Part shown: in pieces, positions 5,465 to 5,667 of the stretch
How the letters are laid out: every line of letters begins with the position of its first letter
How positions within the stretch are numbered: position 1 is the stretch's first letter
Assembly (NCBI GenBank): GCA_028866975.1
Contig: JAGWHG010000043.1
Location: 1 to 5,667, forward strand
Length of the DNA stretch: 5,667 bases
Origin: Microcaldota archaeon
Lineage (GTDB): Archaea > Micrarchaeota > Micrarchaeia > Micrarchaeales > CABMGC01
Direction: 5' to 3'
Notes under the pieces: model-generated
What the model was told of the DNA's origin: nothing
What the model saw: the letters and a program-made list of their open reading frames with translations, nothing else
Databases searched by the model: none
Position numbers and translations under genes: made by a program

Positions 5465-5491
5465 ACCAACTATATCTGAGAATTAAGTGCA

Positions 5492-5667
5492 CTACTTTGT
5501 TGGTTTAACTATCGTGTAAGTCAGTGAGTATATGCATTTTTTGCGTTTAAGAGCGCCAATCAGCATCCGTGTTTTGTCCGCAGTGGCGTAAGCGTTAAGT
5601 ATCTCCACACAGGTACCTAAGTTGTGCTGGTGTAGGTCTGTTTTTATAATATCTTCAAATTTATGCA
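5492..5667 (-). CDS. Possible C-terminal end of an unknown protein (enters from right edge)
   Basis: On the minus strand one frame stays open from the window edge (first full codon at 5663-5665) for 57 codons to a TAG at 5492-5494. The other five frames here are broken by several stops. The translation begins HKFEDIIKTDLHQHNLG and ends in a basic stretch, TRMLIGALKRKKC, followed by YSLTYTIVKPTK. It reads like a plausible protein tail: helix-forming, basic and not low complexity. No family is recognised. A frame of this length can arise by chance a few times in a hundred, and the stretch is somewhat more AT-rich than the genes to the left, so I hold it as tentative. Its stop lies about 30 bases before the tRNA-Ile TATA box. 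Confidence 0.45.
   Translation of the reverse strand, partial: HKFEDIIKTDLHQHNLGTCVEILNAYATADKTRMLIGALKRKKCIYSLTYTIVKPTK

Overview
The window looks archaeal. The support is convergent but indirect. Short TTTAAA/TATAAA-type TATA boxes sit about 25 bases upstream of several start codons, leaving little or no leader, so transcripts are probably leaderless or nearly so. The tRNA gene does not encode CCA. An AMMECR1-family gene is present. Ile ATA and Arg AGG/AGA codons are common. Genes are packed tightly, with gaps of 4-100 bases, a 4-base stop/start overlap and a 14-base tail-to-tail overlap. A small-genome archaeon, for example of the Micrarchaeota/ARMAN type, would fit, but nothing here fixes the lineage.

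Left side (1-1248, minus strand): the N-terminal part of an unknown single-span membrane protein runs off the left edge. Upstream of it on the same strand is a short beta-CASP metallo-beta-lactamase-fold nuclease/hydrolase. A 59-base divergent promoter region separates this from thioredoxin reductase (1308-2273, plus). Middle (2260-3941, minus): an AMMECR1-family gene and a DinB-type Y-family translesion polymerase are joined by an ATGA overlap and probably form one operon. The polymerase gene ends inside the tail of the thioredoxin reductase gene.

Right side: a second divergent promoter region (3942-4044) carries TATA boxes in both directions and a perfect 9-base tandem repeat. It leads into a two-gene plus-strand unit: an unrecognised 95-residue protein, then a GNAT acetyltransferase fused to a C39-like papain-fold cysteine peptidase. 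A minus-strand tRNA-Ile(GAU) gene stops 4 bases from the end of this unit. Beyond the tRNA promoter, an open frame on the minus strand enters from the right edge and may be the tail of another gene.

Functionally, most of this is housekeeping: redox (TrxR), nucleic-acid processing (beta-CASP enzyme), DNA damage tolerance (DinB) and translation (tRNA-Ile). The least explained part is the GNAT-C39 fusion with its small upstream partner. The same domain pairing is, to my knowledge, known in bacterial proteins linked to RimK-like peptide modification, so the fusion is not new in itself. Its archaeal setting, without a ligase in view and with an orphan small protein, is the best lead here. I saw no mobile element, CRISPR array or riboswitch.
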